A DNA stretch of 64,000 nucleotides from Symbiodinium natans (GCA_905221605.1 CAJNDS010001136.1:438939-502938), one strand, 5' to 3'; counted from the first letter of the stretch, positions 1 through 9,930 are shown. Notes: a model not told the origin generated them from the sequence alone. A program made the numbers and translations.

Positions 1-1540
1 ATAAAGACGCCTGCAGATATCCGTGCCGGCGGCTTCAAAGGATTCCTGATGCCCTGTTCTTGAGTACAACAGCGCACATAGTTCAATGACTGCTCCCGTG
101 AAACGCATGAGCACTTCTTGTTTTCTTGCTTTCGAGCTCTGCCGTTTGGTCTTTAGCTCGTTCTGGACTACAGCAGCTAGTTCACAGTGGTTGGTGAATC
201 CTCACACGCGCGCGTTCCCTGGTTGGCACATGCTTCCCCTTTTTTGCCCCTCCCATGGCAGACTCACCTGTCCTCCGCCTCACTGTTGCCAGCGTCAGGC
301 CACATCTGGTCCAACATCTCGTCGCTCAACAAGGAGAATGGCTGAGCGAAAACTTCCCCGCTCCCCCACCCGTCCCAAATCCTGAAGCAGTGCAGAACGG
401 CGAGGGTGAGAGCCCACCTTCGAAACCACCTCTCGTTTCCCCTGTCACGGTAGCCAGCCCTAAACCCTGAACCCCAAAAGGGCACCCTCATGAGAATATG
501 GTTGCTGGGCTCCCGATGCCTTTTTTTGAGGAGATCGGCCGTGAGGCCGTTCCCTTCACCCTGGACTTCTAACTCAGGGGCCCGCGGAGCGGGAGACTTC
601 AAGTGCAGCTGACATTTGGCGTCTCTTGCGCTGCAGACTTATAGGGTGAAGGGTTTGAACTTCAGTTTCAAATCAAAGGTTTTCAGAGGCGTTTAAGTTT
701 AGGTGTATACAGTTCATGAACTTTGGCCGTTTAGGCTTCAAAGCCTGGCCTAAGGCCACTCCATAGTACCATAGCCCAGGCTGACCGTCCTCGAGGGTCC
801 GTCCACTCCAGCGCCTTTCTGTTCCAGCAGGGGATGTGCGACTTGGCTCCAGGCAAGAGCCGTGTCAAATACGGGAGTGTGCATCATCACCGACTTAGAA
901 TTCCTTAAAAGAAAGGTAGAGTGCAAAGCAGATACCCGAAGTACCCATGACATCATCTCAATGCCGCCCTTAAAAAAAGCACACCAGGTTAGAAGACTGC
1001 TTGTGAAAGGTACAGACAGAGCCAAAGGCTTGAAAATGACTTCCGTGCACATAGATCTGCGTAGTGCATAGCGAGCCCTATGCCACTGTAATCCCTGTGC
1101 CACCATACTCCCTCTGATGGACCATGAACCATTGGGGGGGTTCTGCCAGGCCTCGGCCCAGCGGCCAGTGAGGAAGATAGGTCGCGGGCTCGAGAGGCTA
1201 TGAGCTTCTTGGCAGGCATGTGGTGGTTTTATGCGAGATACCCTCGCTCCAACCCAGACCGCTGGAATGATCCAAGAAGTAGATCCCATAAAGGCTTCCG
1301 AGGAATGCTCTTTGGGGGTTCTCCCTTTTTAGATCCTCCAAGGGGTTTGGGAGCAAGCGCGCTTGCAGCCATCAGTTTGAGACAAGGCTGCGAGTGATCC
1401 CTATGCCGTACAAGACCCCGCCCCCTCAACCCCCAGTCGCAAGCTGCAGGGTTGAGGACGAGCGTACCTTGCCTTTGCTGTTCTCGTGTACTGGGCGCTG
1501 GTGACGAAAAGCCCTAAACCCTAAACGGCCCTTAAAGCAA
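1..1540. other. Unassigned stretch, no gene recognised
   Basis: Mostly unique sequence with a few isolated CCCTAAA units (about 460-475 and 1513-1525). Overlapping open frames exist on both strands, for example minus 750-1289, but none shows a domain, a convincing splice-site pair or repeat-flanked exon structure. I cannot assign a gene. Confidence 0.4.
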
Positions 1541-1640
1541 TGCACCCTTTTTCCCTTTTTGTTTGCTTCAAGGTTCCCTTGTAAAGTAACCAACCCAAAA
1601 AAGGGTGCCCTTATCAGAATATGGCTACTGGACTACCAAG
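1541..1640 (+). mobile_element. Family F element (F1)
   Basis: About 100 bp holding an inner inverted pair (CCCTTTTTCCC... and ...AAAAAAGGGTGCCC) around the core AGTAACCAACCC. It matches F2 at 20112 and F3 at 62971. It is directly followed by a family G copy, making a composite. Confidence 0.65.
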
Positions 1641-1704
1641 CTGGGTTTAGGAGGATCATATTCAGGAACATTTTTTCAGAGAGGGTTGTAAGGGCCATCC
1701 TAGT
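1641..1704 (+). mobile_element. Family G element, right half (G1)
   Basis: Carries GAGGATCATATTCAGGAAC and ends in GGGCCATCCTAG. The same right end forms the 3' end of two introns of the methyltransferase gene (47036 and 47897). Confidence 0.65.
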
Positions 1705-1778
1705 ATAGCTTCGCCAGCATCGACTTCATTCCCCTGGAGAGATGGAGGAGGACGAGACAGTGAGTGACACAGAAAATT

Positions 1779-1880
1779 CAGGTCGGGGTCATTACTGAGA
1801 AGTATTCCCTGATTGCCCTATCTAATTGTTCTATGATAAACCCCCCCAAAACCCTATTCGAATTATTAAGGCCCCTATAT
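1779..1880 (+). mobile_element. Family E element (E1)
   Basis: Starts near GGTCGGGGTCATTACT and ends AATTATTAAGGCCCCTATAT. The ends are inverted relatives (GGGGTCGG-type against the GGCCCCTATA-type end). Related to copies at 21923, 41749, 52302, 57531 and 60059. Confidence 0.65.
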
Positions 1881-2457
1881 GATGAAACTACAATACCCCC
1901 CCCCCCCCCCCAAGAAAAAAAACCTTCTAACGATTCAGGCCCTTATATTATGCACAGTCAACAACCGCCGACGCGCTGCTCAATTCGTTGCTGTAGGCTT
2001 GCCATCGGCTTGCGAAATCATGACTACTAATCGCTTAAGAACCCCGAAAACATATTCTTTTCGGGTTCTGAAGCAAATAGTAGATGAATCTGGCACCCTT
2101 CAACACTATGAAGCCCCAGCCCTGTAGATCTCTGAGTGCGAATTGAACCACTAAGCCGCTTAGCCCTACATCACGCTTATGAAACCCCAAACCCCAAGCG
2201 GGGCTCTAAGAGTCTTACACCGTCGGGAAAATGGCGAAGGGGAGGTCAGGTTGTAGTGGGGGCAGTAGTTTTTTGTACGCTTCTGGCTTATTGGGCCTGA
2301 GATGGTCCGCCTGGAGCTAAGGCCAAGGCTCCACGACCTTGCCGCCCACCGAGGTGAGCTTCGAGCTCTCGCGATGCGGGCTCGAACGAGCCACTCGCGA
2401 GCCCTAGACGACTCTAGTGCCCCGATCCGCCAAGCAGGAGTTGTTAGTTATGCAACC
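1881..2457. other. Unassigned stretch
   Basis: Contains a poly-C run (1897-1911) and unique sequence; no exon with convincing splice sites. A minus-strand GGTTCAATTC motif near 2135-2150 resembles a tRNA T-loop, but no cloverleaf forms around it. Confidence 0.35.
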
Positions 2458-2590
2458 ATTGTTATTACTATTAGTACTGTTATTAACTATTATCATCATG
2501 ATTATTCGTCTTGTTATTATTCTTATTCTTATTCTTATTATTATGAGCATGATTAGTGTTATTCTTATTCTTACTGTTAATATTGTACAT
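2458..2590. repeat. Degenerate TTA/TTC trinucleotide microsatellite
   Basis: A run of TTATTA, TTCTTA and related triplets. It generates spurious Leu/Ile-rich frames on + and Tyr/Ser-rich frames on -. Confidence 0.85.
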
Positions 2591-2626
2591 ATGCAGTGTG
2601 TATATGTTTTGAGTTGGCTAGTCTGG

Positions 2627-2803
2627 TTAAGGCTTTGGGCTTCGGGGCAAGTGCGCAACGCGACCGCACCGGAGCCTGCTGCGCGCGGCATCGAAAAAGA
2701 CTTTCATGGGCAGGTACTGGATGTCCATCGTGTATTGCTGGAAGGCTTCGTTTGGCTCCGGCAGTGTTGTATGAAAGACATGTGGAGTCAAGTTCATGGT
2801 CAT
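2627..2803 (-). CDS. Candidate minus-strand coding segment, unknown product
   Basis: A minus-strand frame opening at 2803 reads through a protein-like stretch (NEAFQQYTMDIQYLPMKVFF, then DAARSRLRCGRVAHL). Amino-acid composition is balanced, unlike the low-complexity frames around it. I do not recognise a family and see no paired splice sites. It could be an exon or a decayed fragment; it opposes the + orientation of the firm genes. Confidence 0.3.
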   Translation of the reverse strand: MTMNLTPHVFHTTLPEPNEAFQQYTMDIQYLPMKVFFDAARSRLRCGRVAHLPRSPKP

Positions 2804-3000
2804 ACGACTGAGGGTTTTCCATTTTGCTCTTTTGCAGTGCGTCGTCTTTCGTTTTGTCAAAGGTTTTTAACCGGCGAACCCGCTTGCCCGTCCATATCAG
2901 TATATTCAGCGCCTTACGTTGCGGTACTGTGAATGGCTCAGTGCCAGCAACTGGGCCGCATAAATCGTCGTGCTGCCTTAAGGGGACAGTTTGCGTTAGC

Positions 3001-3018
3001 CCCCCCCCCCCCCCCCCC
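3001..3018. repeat. Poly-C run
   Basis: Eighteen consecutive C. Similar 12-20 nt C or G runs recur through the window, often inside or beside elements and arrays. Confidence 0.9.
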
Positions 3019-3097
3019 GTAGGCCAGCAGCTTTCAGTGGAAATGGCAAGCCCAAAACCTACACCCTGAAGGACATACAAGACACCAAACCTCTCCA

Positions 3098-3276
3098 CCC
3101 TAAACCCTCAGCTGGCCCTCAACCCTAAACCCTCAACCCCAGACAGACACTAAAACCCTCAACCCTTAACACGAAAACCCTAAACCCTCAAAGTCTAATC
3201 CCTACATGCCAATTCAAGACACTAAAACCCTAAACACTAAAACCCTAAACACGAAAACCCTAAAACCCTAAACCCC
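3098..3276. repeat. CCCTAAA telomere-type array, degenerate
   Basis: CCCTAAA units mixed with CACTAAAA, CCCTCAA and CGAAAACC variants. Confidence 0.85.
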
Positions 3277-3284
3277 AATTCAAG

Positions 3285-3348
3285 ACAAGCGCCTGCCAGG
3301 GGCGCCAGAGGACCCTTGGGAGGACGATGACCCGTGGAGCCAAGGCAA
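3285..3348 (+). CDS. Candidate exon, acidic/proline-rich, unknown gene
   Basis: The + frame reads ...RLPGAPEDPWEDDDPWSQGK before a GTGAAC donor-like site, just after a CCCTAAA array and just before a family H element. Dense Asp/Glu/Trp/Pro content and the position between repeats resemble the confirmed exons further downstream. Family unknown. Confidence 0.4.
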
Positions 3349-3369
3349 GTGAACCTCGCCGACGGAGCT

Positions 3370-3473
3370 TTACTTACTTCGCCTTTAGTTGAACTTTAAA
3401 CTTTTTGGGCTTCCTTATTTGGTAGGAATATTAAAGTTTAACCTTTTTTCCCCTTGGCTATAGGAGAAGTAAG
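3370..3473 (+). mobile_element. Family H element (H1)
   Basis: Terminal inverted repeat CTTTACTTACTTCGCC against GGAGAAGTAAG. The interior (AAACTTTTTGGGCTTCCTTA) matches the last intron of the methyltransferase gene at 48218-48360. A TTTAGGG array abuts the right end. Confidence 0.75.
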
Positions 3474-3680
3474 TTTAGGGTTTAGGGTTTAGGGAGAAGG
3501 GGTGGTGGCAGTCGTAGTCGGCACAAGTCTACGCGGCTTTACGTATCAGCTGATTCTTTCACTAGTTGTGATTTCCAAGATTTGTCAGCTGCAGCACCAG
3601 GTCAAACCACAGCAGGGTGCCGCGAAGCCCTAAAGCCGAGAGCCGGATGCCGCTCAAGCCTAAACACTACACCCTAAACT

Positions 3681-3776
3681 TGGGATGTTCCCCCTTATAC
3701 TAGCAGTCCTTAGCAGGCGTTATAATCGGAGGTACTTACAATCCCTATGAAGGACTGTTAGTAAAAGGGGGAACAT
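3681..3776 (+). mobile_element. Family A element (A1)
   Basis: About 96 bp with inverted ends: TGGGATGTTCCCCCTTATAC on the left and a GGGGGAACAT end on the right. The copy has diverged, and its terminal CCCA is lost. Confidence 0.8.
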
Positions 3777-3950
3777 AACAACCCCAAACCCTGAACCCGA
3801 AACCCTACACCCTAAACCCTAAAGAAGTTGGTAAATGTAGTTTCCGAAGTGGTCCACGAGGCGTGCGCCTTGCAGCTCGTGATCCTCCGGAACTGGCGAG
3901 CACGAGATCGCTGCCTGAGAAAGGACTGGCGGGTGGCCGGGTGTCAGATT

Positions 3951-4022
3951 TTAGGGTTTAGGGTTTGGGGTTTAGGGTGTGGGGTTTAGGGTTTAGGGTT
4001 TATAGGGTTTAGGGTTTAGGGT
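3951..4022. repeat. TTTAGGG array
   Basis: About ten units with occasional TTTGGGG and GTGTGGGG variants. Confidence 0.9.
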
Positions 4023-4294
4023 GTCGCATCGGTCAGTTGAGCGAAATAGTGTGAAGACATGCCCAGTCCAAGGCCACCCAATCACAACTCGCAGCGAACC
4101 AAACCGGAGCCAGCCCAAAGGAAGCCAAAGCCACTCAGAATTCACATGTGGGGGACACTTCAGCCATTTCGGACACTTGGAGGCTTCAAATGCTGATGTC
4201 GAAGGTTTCAGGTGATTGGACCTGGGCAAAGGACTCCATCCTTCAATGTTTGCGCTGGGACAGTCTGGGCCAAAGGACCCTTTCGTTGATTCTG

Positions 4295-4413
4295 TACAGG
4301 GCCCGTAGTTATCAGTAGAGTTATAAGGACCCTAAGTTAGGTTGCAAGGATCCTAACTTGGGTTATACGTCCCTTAACTATAGCTCGTATAGTAAGGGGG
4401 CCCCTCCTTGTAG
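4295..4413 (+). mobile_element. Family B element (B1)
   Basis: The right end GGGGGCCCCTCCTTGTAG is intact and the left end is diverged. Interior shows the stepped GTTATAAGGATCCTAACTT pattern shared by all family B copies. Confidence 0.75.
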
Positions 4414-4605
4414 TCTCGATGTTGAAAGGGCCTCCCGCCGGGCCTTCCAGGCTTCGGAAACCCTAAACCCTGAACCCTAAACCGTAAACCCTAAACCCTA
4501 AACCTCAGGCTTTGACTGGCTGCCCACCGTCTCAACCTGTAGACAGCTTCTCCGTCCTCGCCAGAAACCTCCACGGGCCTGTCCCCCCAGCCCGTGCAGG
4601 CGCCT

Positions 4606-4697
4606 CAGAGGCGTTTTAGGGTTTAGGGTTAGGGTTTCGGGTTTAGGGTTTAGGGTTGAGTTTAGGGTTTAGGGTTTAGGGTTTAGGGTTTAGGGTT
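4606..4697. repeat. TTTAGGG array
   Basis: About a dozen TTTAGGG units with a few TTAGGG and TTTCGGG variants. Confidence 0.9.
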
Positions 4698-4797
4698 AGG
4701 ATTAATATCTGCTCGACTGCGCCCGCCTACACAGCAGAGGTGAGTGGGGTGTCGCGCGGTGTAAGGGCGGGGACCCACGCAAGCCTGCAGCAACAAG

Positions 4798-4852
4798 CTA
4801 ATAAGAGGATCAGATTAGGAACATTTTCCAGAGGCTTGCTAAGGTCATCCTA
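4798..4852 (+). mobile_element. Family G element fragment (G2)
   Basis: ATAAGAGGATCAGATTAGGA followed by a GGTCATCCTAG end; the left third of the element is missing. Confidence 0.6.
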
Positions 4853-4917
4853 GCTAGGCAGTCCCTAAACCCTAAACCCTAAACCCTAAGTTTACCCTAA
4901 ACCCTAAACCCTATCAG

Positions 4918-5030
4918 CACTCGACATTTTCAAGTCTACGTGCTCGAAGCCGCACGACCTGAAGATTCTTGGAGTCCAGGAGAGTCCCCCAAGAATGGGA
5001 AGCCGCCAGCTGTGCACGAGGCCCCATCGG
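4918..5030 (+). CDS. Candidate exon, unknown gene
   Basis: Bounded by acceptor CTATCAG and donor GTTTAG, the donor being the first unit of a TTTAGGG array. 113 nt are open in phase; the product begins LDIFKSTCSKPHDLKILG. Composition is protein-like and GC is higher than in the flanks. No family recognised. Confidence 0.5.
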
Positions 5031-5445
5031 GTTTAGCGTTTAGGGTTAGGGTTAGGGTTTAGGGTTTAGGGTTTAGGGCTAAGGGTTCAGGGTTTAGGGG
5101 TTTCCGGAAGTTTTCTTTCGGAACATGTTTCGGAGGGTTCGGAGGGCTATGCGAAGGTTCACAAACTTGTGCTGCAACTGCACCTTATGCCTTCGACGAG
5201 GAGCCTCCTCCAAGAAACAGGCGCCTTAATTTGAGACGAAAAGCCCTAAACCCCAAGCCCCTGGCGGCAAAAAAACCCTAAACCCTAAACCCTAAACCTA
5301 AACCCTTCCCCCCCCCCCCCCCCCCTACCACCCAGGAGTCATGGATGCCAGCAGCGGGGTAATCACGAAAACTCCCAGTGGGGTTAGGGGTAAAGGTTAG
5401 GGTTCACCCCTAAACCCTAAACCTTAAACCTTAAACCATCACTAG

Positions 5446-5580
5446 GAGGAATGAGGCTCTCCTTTTTCGTGCCTTACCGCATAGTCATTGGGCGGCCGTC
5501 TGACCTCTTGCGCTGGGGAGGTTTCAAGGCTATAAGGAAGTGCCGCTGGCCTTTTTGCAGGATGCCGTGGTTTGTGGAAC
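5446..5580 (+). CDS. Candidate exon, basic/aromatic, unknown gene
   Basis: Acceptor CACTAG and donor GTCTAGGG enclose 135 nt in one open frame. It contains MRLSFFVPYRIVIGRPSDLL followed by RWGGFKAIRKCR and PWFVE. The donor again overlaps a TTTAGGG array. The aromatic first part could be membrane-associated, but that is inference. No family recognised. Confidence 0.5.
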
Positions 5581-5761
5581 GTCTAGGGTTTAGGGTTTAG
5601 GGTTTAGGGTATAGGGTTGCTCTGAGGACTTGGGTACCGCATCGAAGCTTTAAGGCTGGGAGGCTTAAGCGGCTGAGATCTTCACTTCGCTGTTCTTCTC
5701 TTTTAAGCTCATGCCGGCCTCAAACCGGTTTTAAGACTTCTATGGCGGGCTCGCTATTCAA

Positions 5762-5806
5762 CCTAAAACCCTAAACCCTAAACCCTAAACCCTAAACCCT
5801 AAACCT
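5762..5806. repeat. CCCTAAA array
   Basis: Six perfect units directly before a candidate exon. Confidence 0.9.
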
Positions 5807-5818
5807 TTATTTGCATAG

Positions 5819-5917
5819 TCAGGCCTGGGCGCAGTACGTGCCCGACGTTCCCAGAAGTGGGGAGCCCAGAGGGTTGTGCATGAATGGGGAGGGCGGAGCA
5901 GTTCAGGGTGCGAGCCC
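5819..5917 (+). CDS. Candidate exon, unknown gene
   Basis: Follows acceptor TTGCATAG. Open frame QAWAQYVPDVPRSGEP... continues to the next CCCTAAA array. It may be the downstream neighbour of the exon at 5446-5580. Product unknown. Confidence 0.4.
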
Positions 5918-5920
5918 CGA

Positions 5921-6018
5921 ACCCTAAACCCTAAACCCTAAACGCCCTAAACCCTAAGCCCTAAGCCCTAAACCCTAAACCCTAAACCCTAGCCCTAAAC
6001 CCTAAACCCCAATCCCCA
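5921..6018. repeat. CCCTAAA array
   Basis: Imperfect array with CCCTAAG variants. Confidence 0.9.
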
Positions 6019-6127
6019 ACCTGTGCGCGCGCTAGCGGTGCGAGTCGGAGCCCTAAAAATGGACCTCGCCTTGAGCCCAGGACCTCCATCGCGGCCACAG
6101 AACCACAAGCAGGAGCCGCGGTTTCGG

Positions 6128-6214
6128 GTTCGGGGTGTAGGGTTTAGGGTTTGGGGTTAGGGTTTAGGGTTTAGGGGTTAGGGTTTAGGGTTTAGGGTTT
6201 AGGGTTTAGGGTTG
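6128..6214. repeat. TTTAGGG array
   Basis: Orientation is opposite to the neighbouring array at 5921-6018. Confidence 0.9.
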
Positions 6215-6358
6215 ACCGAGTTTCGAGCTTCCGCGCGGTTTGCGGCTGAGCAGTCTCAGAAAAAGGGTTCAGGGTTGGGGTTGAAGACCCTTAGGATGCC
6301 AGACAGACCTGTCGGGTTCTGCTGTTGCAGAGTTTAGGGGTTTCAGGGTTCAGGGCTT

Positions 6359-6498
6359 GGGGAGGTCCATGGTGCTTAGCAACCCAATGATAACTGTCTC
6401 ATAGCCCAAGTATAACCATGTGAGGGCACTTAAGGGGCTTAGAAGTGGGTCATAGGTGCAGTGATAATTGGTTACTAAGTACCCTGAACCTCCAAGTA
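6359..6498 (+). mobile_element. Family L element (L1)
   Basis: Left end GGAGGTCCATGGTGCTTAGC and right end CCCTGAACCTCCAAGTAG are inverted relatives. L2 at 62810-62929 has the same ends. Confidence 0.6.
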
Positions 6499-6504
6499 GC
6501 CCCA

Positions 6505-6620
6505 ATGTACAGGGTTCTTAAGGGCGGGGGGTTCAAGGGGTGTATGTGACCCAAGGTTCCTTAATACTCCCTACCACTCCCTAAGGCTCCCTAAGCTTTC
6601 CTAAGGTTCCCTAGGTACCC
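6505..6620 (+). mobile_element. Family N element (N1)
   Basis: Contains TTCTTAAGGGCGGGGGGTTC, then GTGACCCAAGGTTCCTTAA and several CTCCCTAAG repeats. Similar sequence occurs at 61255-61380 and, inverted, at 62545-62675. Confidence 0.5.
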
Positions 6621-6642
6621 ACCCCCCCCCCCCCCCCCTTGA

Positions 6643-6732
6643 ACACTAAACCCTAAACCCTAAACCCTAAACCCTAAACCCTAAACCCTAAGCCCTAAGC
6701 CCTAAGCCCTAAGCCCTGAGCCCTAAGAACCC
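6643..6732. repeat. CCCTAAA/CCCTAAG array
   Basis: Changes from CCCTAAA units to CCCTAAG units within one array; a poly-C run lies just upstream. Confidence 0.9.
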
Positions 6733-6735
6733 TAT

Positions 6736-6840
6736 ACCCAATGGTGCTTGCGCAACCTCTCCCGTGGCGAGGAGTACCCGTCCTGGGAGCAGGAGGCCGG
6801 CCCGAACTGCATCTGCACCAGTGTTGCAATGAGAGGGAAG
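6736..6840 (+). CDS. Candidate exon, Cys/Glu-rich, unknown gene
   Basis: The + frame reads WCLRNLSRGEEYPSWEQEAG then PNCICTSVAMRGK between two CCCTAAA arrays. Codon use is GC-rich and the peptide looks globular. Boundaries are not resolved and no family is recognised. Confidence 0.45.
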
Positions 6841-6848
6841 GCCCCCAG

Positions 6849-6925
6849 AACCCTAAACCCTAAACCCTGAACCCTAAACCCTAAACCCTAAAGCCTAAAC
6901 CCTAAACCCTAAACCCTAAACCCTA
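6849..6925. repeat. CCCTAAA array
   Basis: About ten units. Confidence 0.9.
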
Positions 6926-7380
6926 GCAGACCTCAACTTGGTACCCCAAGCCCCAACCCTAAGCCCGCCCTGTGCTCGAGCTACCCAGCGGCCCGGCTGC
7001 AAGCCACCCTAAACCCTAAACCCGAAACCCGAAAGCCTTGAGAAAAAATGTCGGGGTTAAGGGTCGCAGTCGACTTCCTGTTCTTGTTGAGGAATCCAAT
7101 GGCACTGCTACTATATGGGACAAACCCTAAAGCCAAAACATCCCAGGCTGCCACAAGATAAAGGCACCTATTGAGCCCAGAGCACCCCTCTACGCCTTTG
7201 AAAATCACCCCCCGAAAGCCGAGGACCAAAGATCCCTTCCACCCTGTTCTACCCCTCAAGCTTAGGGTTTGGAGTTTGGAGTTTTGGGGCTCAATGTTGA
7301 ACATGGCCCTTTAAACCTGTAGAATATCATCTTTGCTGGTTCTGGGTAGGGCATGAGGTAATTAGGCACCTTACACCCGT

Positions 7381-7424
7381 TTATATATATATATATACAC
7401 ACACACACATATATATATATATCC
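7381..7424. repeat. TA/CA microsatellite
   Basis: Alternating TA, CA, TA blocks, followed directly by CCCTAAA units. Confidence 0.9.
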
Positions 7425-7558
7425 CTAAACCCTAAACCCGAAACCCTAAACCCTAAACCATATAAATCTATAAGGGAGTCTATGAGTCGCAGCGTCATGT
7501 GGGAGGTCACAGTGGTGAGCTCTTCGCTTGCGCAGGCCCAGATTTGGTTCCTTCCTGC

Positions 7559-7704
7559 GATTTGCTGAAGACCCCCCCCCCCCCACCTTCCCCGAAAAAA
7601 ACCTTCCTTATAATGGCAAAGTAAGACCCTCGGGGGATGGCGCGGCAGAGAGAGAGAGAAGGGCATTGTCTTTTGCTTTTGGGGCGTTCTTAAGCAAAAA
7701 TCGT
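7559..7704 (+). mobile_element. Family D element (D12)
   Basis: Diverged ends: GATTTGCTGAAGACCCCC on the left and GGGGCGTTCTTAAGCAAA on the right, with an internal GA run and CCTTCCTTATAATGGCAAA typical of the family. Confidence 0.55.
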
Positions 7705-8001
7705 AGTTTTTGGGTTGGCTACTCACAGGTCGGCCAGATCCCTCAGGTTGTTACAAGGAACGTTGAGGGAACAATGCCCAGGCAATGTCCCTTTGAGTAT
7801 TAGCTGGGACGCCTCGTGAGGGGTAGCCTTTTCCGGGCTTTGTTTGGGCTTCCTTTTAAACGTCTTTCGGTGCTCAGGGTGGCCCCGATTAGGAATTGTG
7901 GGAGGGTTTAGGGGTGTAGGGTTCACGGTTTCAACTTTCCTGTTGGAGGCCTGGATGCAAAGAAGGGTTAAGGGTTTAGGGAGTCTGGAACTTGTCTGCA
8001 C

Positions 8002-8640
8002 TGCTTAAGGACGGAGCAAAAGAGGCCTTCTGATTCAGGAAAGAGGCAGTGGCAGCCACTCGCGTCACTCGGGTGGACTGCCTGTAGTCAAGTAACACAC
8101 TCTCTGAGGGCAATCACTCTCATCCCCCTTTGCTGAAACAAAGCACCCTTTGCCACGCTGTCTCTGCTCGAGTGAAGAAGCTTGCAACATCTGCATTCTT
8201 CCTTATGCTTCACTCATGCTGGGCCCAACAATTTTGGGCAGGAACGCTCTCTCTTGGCACCGCGTAATTTAATTGAAGAAAGAAACCTCACGTCATGGAA
8301 GACGTTCATGAAACAAACTTTTGGTCGAGATTTCCGGTCCCAAACTGTTTTATTCGCTTCTCACAGCCACTTTTCATACTTCGAAGCACCACAATAGGCT
8401 ACAGGAGTTCACAGAGTTGCCTTTGATACCGGGGTGTTTCGACCTGCGACCCAAGGTGTTCCCTGATAAAATTGCGCAGACAAAAAGGTGCTTAAGGGGC
8501 CCAGAAGGTTCCCGTTTTAAACCCTTTTTGAGTGCAGAAGATGGGACCCTTTCATTCTTAGGTTTCGTTGCCTGCGCAAGTGGAACATGGAAGAGGTCCA
8601 CTCGAGTAACCCTAAACCCTGAACCCTAAACTCAGGGCCT
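8002..8640. other. Unique stretch, no gene recognised
   Basis: Few repeats. Overlapping open frames exist on both strands (for example + 8321-8629, - 8374-8601), but none has a recognisable motif and they shadow each other. Confidence 0.35.
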
Positions 8641-8688
8641 GGCCGCCCCCCTACAGAAGGGGGGCGGCGCTTAAGCCCTTCGACTTCT

Positions 8689-8982
8689 ATGGCGAAAGTC
8701 GACCCAGGTCGCTTGCCCGCCTCCTGCAGCCCGGAGGTCGGTAGCACCCACGATGGGCTCGGTACCGGAACACGTTTTTCTCGGCACCCTCAAGCCACGG
8801 CTAGCATTTTCGGGGGGGTACCCCCAGGGCCCCAGGCCAGGAGGACCCGGACCCCTCGCCGCAGCGTGTCCAGGGACCAGGGGGGCCTCAGGCTGGGTGG
8901 GTGCTCAAAAAGTGTTTTTTTGTGCATCTCTTCCTCCGGCCTCACCCCCCTGGCCCCCCCCCCTGGCCCCCCCCGGAAGTAA
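8689..8982 (+). CDS. Weak candidate ORF, proline/glycine-rich
   Basis: A 97-codon frame starts MAKVDPGRLPASCSPEVGS. The second half is G/C homopolymer-rich and gives low-complexity Pro/Gly/Arg, so only the first part could be coding. No family recognised. Confidence 0.2.
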   Translation: MAKVDPGRLPASCSPEVGSTHDGLGTGTRFSRHPQATASIFGGVPPGPQARRTRTPRRSVSRDQGGLRLGGCSKSVFLCISSSGLTPLAPPPGPPRK

Positions 8983-9029
8983 GCGATTGTCATGAGTTTA
9001 GGCCTAAACCCTAAAAAGAATAGGTTTGG

Positions 9030-9134
9030 GTAGTTTTGCCGCCGGCGTGGCCTTCCACAATCGGGCCAGAACTGCTCTTCGCACTTGACGAGGCACTCGA
9101 GCCGCTGCTGCACCCAAACCTTCACAGCATCTAC
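9030..9134 (-). CDS. Candidate minus-strand exon, unknown gene
   Basis: The minus frame reads DAVKVWVQQRLECLVKCEEQ then FWPDCGRPRRR, a convincing helical and cysteine-containing peptide. A second minus segment lies at 9198-9290. Splice sites were not resolved. Orientation is opposite to the firm genes. Confidence 0.35.
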
Positions 9135-9140
9135 GCCCTA

Positions 9141-9187
9141 TCACAGCAAACCCTAAACCCTAAACCCTAAACCCTAAACCCTAAACC
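9141..9187. repeat. CCCTAAA array
   Basis: Separates the two minus-strand candidate segments. Confidence 0.9.
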
Positions 9188-9197
9188 TTTTTTCGCC

Positions 9198-9290
9198 GAG
9201 TAGGAGAAAGAGAAGGGGCCTTGGCTTCAACGCCATGTGAGACTCGCTGAACAACTTCGGCACCATGACTACACGTTCACCACCTCCAGG
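9198..9290 (-). CDS. Candidate minus-strand exon, unknown gene
   Basis: The minus frame reads ERVVMVPKLFSESHMALKPR followed by a leucine-rich tail. It might be the exon upstream of 9030-9134, with the CCCTAAA array as intron. Product unknown. Confidence 0.3.
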
Positions 9291-9305
9291 AAACCCGAAG
9301 CCTTT

Positions 9306-9439
9306 TGGGATGTTCCCCCGTGTGTTTAGGGTTTAGGGTTTGGGGTTTAGGGTTTAGGGTTTAGGGTCCTGAATAGGGATTATAGTACCCCCTACTGTAT
9401 TCCTTATTATGGACGGTTAGTATAAGGGGGAACATCCCA
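9306..9439 (+). mobile_element. Family A element with telomere array inside (A2)
   Basis: Both ends are recognisable (TTGGGATGTTCCCCC and TATAAGGGGGAACATCCCA). Six TTTAGGG-type units (9324-9367) replace part of the left arm, so the array entered after the element was in place. Confidence 0.8.
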
Positions 9440-9680
9440 CCTCAGCGCATGAATCCAATCCCTACGCGAACTCAACACCGAAGCCAGAAGCCTTCTGCTT
9501 GCCAGTGTGATAGATTGTCTTGAGAGTGGGGTTCATGGTTGGTCGTATCGCGCAGGTAGTGCAGGCTTCCAGAAACGAAAAAGAACCATGTCTACCAGAA
9601 AGTAAATAACAGCAGCACCTTCACTTCCATCCTAAACCCTAAACCCTAAACCCTAAACCCTGAACCCTCTTTCCCCATAG

Positions 9681-9776
9681 ACGAACTTCGCCTACTTCCG
9701 CCGCGACGCCCGCTCCCACGTGCGGGAGATTCAGAACGAGTTCCTGCCGGAGGTTGCTGGACAGGAGCTCCTTGGA
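9681..9776 (+). CDS. Candidate exon, unknown gene
   Basis: Classic acceptor TTTCCCCATAG precedes 32 codons in phase, and GTTCTAGG follows as a donor. The product begins TNFAYFRRDARSHVREIQNE and continues FLPEVAGQELLG. It is GC-rich, charged and probably helical. Family not recognised. A possible neighbour exon is at 10062. Confidence 0.55.
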
Positions 9777-9930
9777 GTTCTAGGTTTAGGGCCTTTAGGG
9801 TTTAGGGATTGCCGCACTGGAAGGGTTCATATACCCCATGCAGCTAAAGTCCCTTTGAAGCTCTGTGGACCTTAAACCCTTTCAGGGTTCCCTTGGTCCC
9901 TAGCTAAGTCGGAGGGAGCTCCAACATCCC

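Noticed and set aside
2404-2691. Ile/Arg-rich minus ORF and Leu/Ile-rich plus ORF
   Set aside because: Frames of a TTA/TTC microsatellite.
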